From positions 1 to 14,345 of the forward strand of contig CAJURY010000025.1 of NCBI GenBank assembly GCA_910589155.1: DNA of 14,345 nt, given 5' to 3'. Position 1 is the stretch's first letter. The number at the start of each line of letters is the position of its first letter. The notes under the pieces are model-generated. The model did not search any database. It saw only the letters and a program-made list of their open reading frames with translations, and was not told the origin of the DNA. Of this stretch, positions 14,243 through 14,345 are shown one piece after another. The stretch comes from an uncultured Oscillospiraceae bacterium. Its GTDB lineage: Bacteria > Bacillota > Clostridia > Oscillospirales > Oscillospiraceae. The position numbers and the translations under genes are program-made.

Positions 14243-14345
14243 ACGGTTTCTAGTGTTGCGAACCGAAACGAAGTATTACGGCTCAGGACTGCCGTTTCCT
14301 GCTTTATGGGCGCGGCATACCGTAGCCCAGGATTTCAGAATTGGC

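Noticed and set aside
14188..14345. Possible start of another gene at the right edge
   Set aside because: A short + strand frame (ending in GAAYRSPGFQNW) is open to the edge, but it has no visible start signal or recognisable motif in the bases available.

Overview
The window looks like an accessory region from a low-to-mid-GC Firmicutes genome, probably a gut-type Clostridia. This is inferred from family style and from strong AGGAGG-type ribosome binding sites with TTG and GTG starts. Everything recognised is on the + strand. Two modules are present: an RHS polymorphic-toxin locus (1 to about 8776) and a type III restriction-modification locus (about 8944 to 14187).

The RHS module opens with the 3' part of a large YD-repeat (RHS) protein. 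It runs through the RHS core and a hydrophobic pre-toxin region into a C-terminal toxin tip, followed by its likely immunity gene. Four further displaced ('orphan') tips follow head to tail, each with its own candidate immunity gene: tip2/imm2, tip3/imm3, tip4/imm4 and tip5/imm5. Each orphan tip carries a progressively different remnant of the RHS core or pre-toxin region, which provides homology for replacing the tip of the expressed gene by recombination. Four of the five immunity reading frames have recognisable ribosome binding sites, whereas the orphan tips lack convincing ones. This suggests that immunity is maintained while spare toxins stay silent. Tip5 carries a HINT autoprocessing domain and a His-His nuclease-like tip. 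Its immunity gene is interrupted by an in-frame TAA. Perfect inverted repeats with 11-nt loops lie at two immunity-to-tip junctions. The module ends at a terminator-like hairpin near 8743-8776.

The second module has a good sigma-A-type promoter (8944-8972), then mod (beta-class adenine methyltransferase) and res (helicase plus PD-(D/E)xK endonuclease). Both genes are frameshifted: mod by an apparent one-base loss near 9717, and res by an extra C in a C7 tract at 13272-13278 that cuts off the nuclease domain. The res tract could be phase-variable, an assembly error or simple decay. A short dispersed motif related to CTCCACACT (or its complement) occurs in the mod leader and in frame inside mod and res, apparently as tolerated linker peptides. 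The last 158 bases hold no gene that I can recognise.

The most interesting features are the five-pair toxin/immunity array with signs of past recombination, the paired inverted repeats at its junctions, the possibly switchable C7 tract in res, and the in-frame repeat family in the restriction genes.
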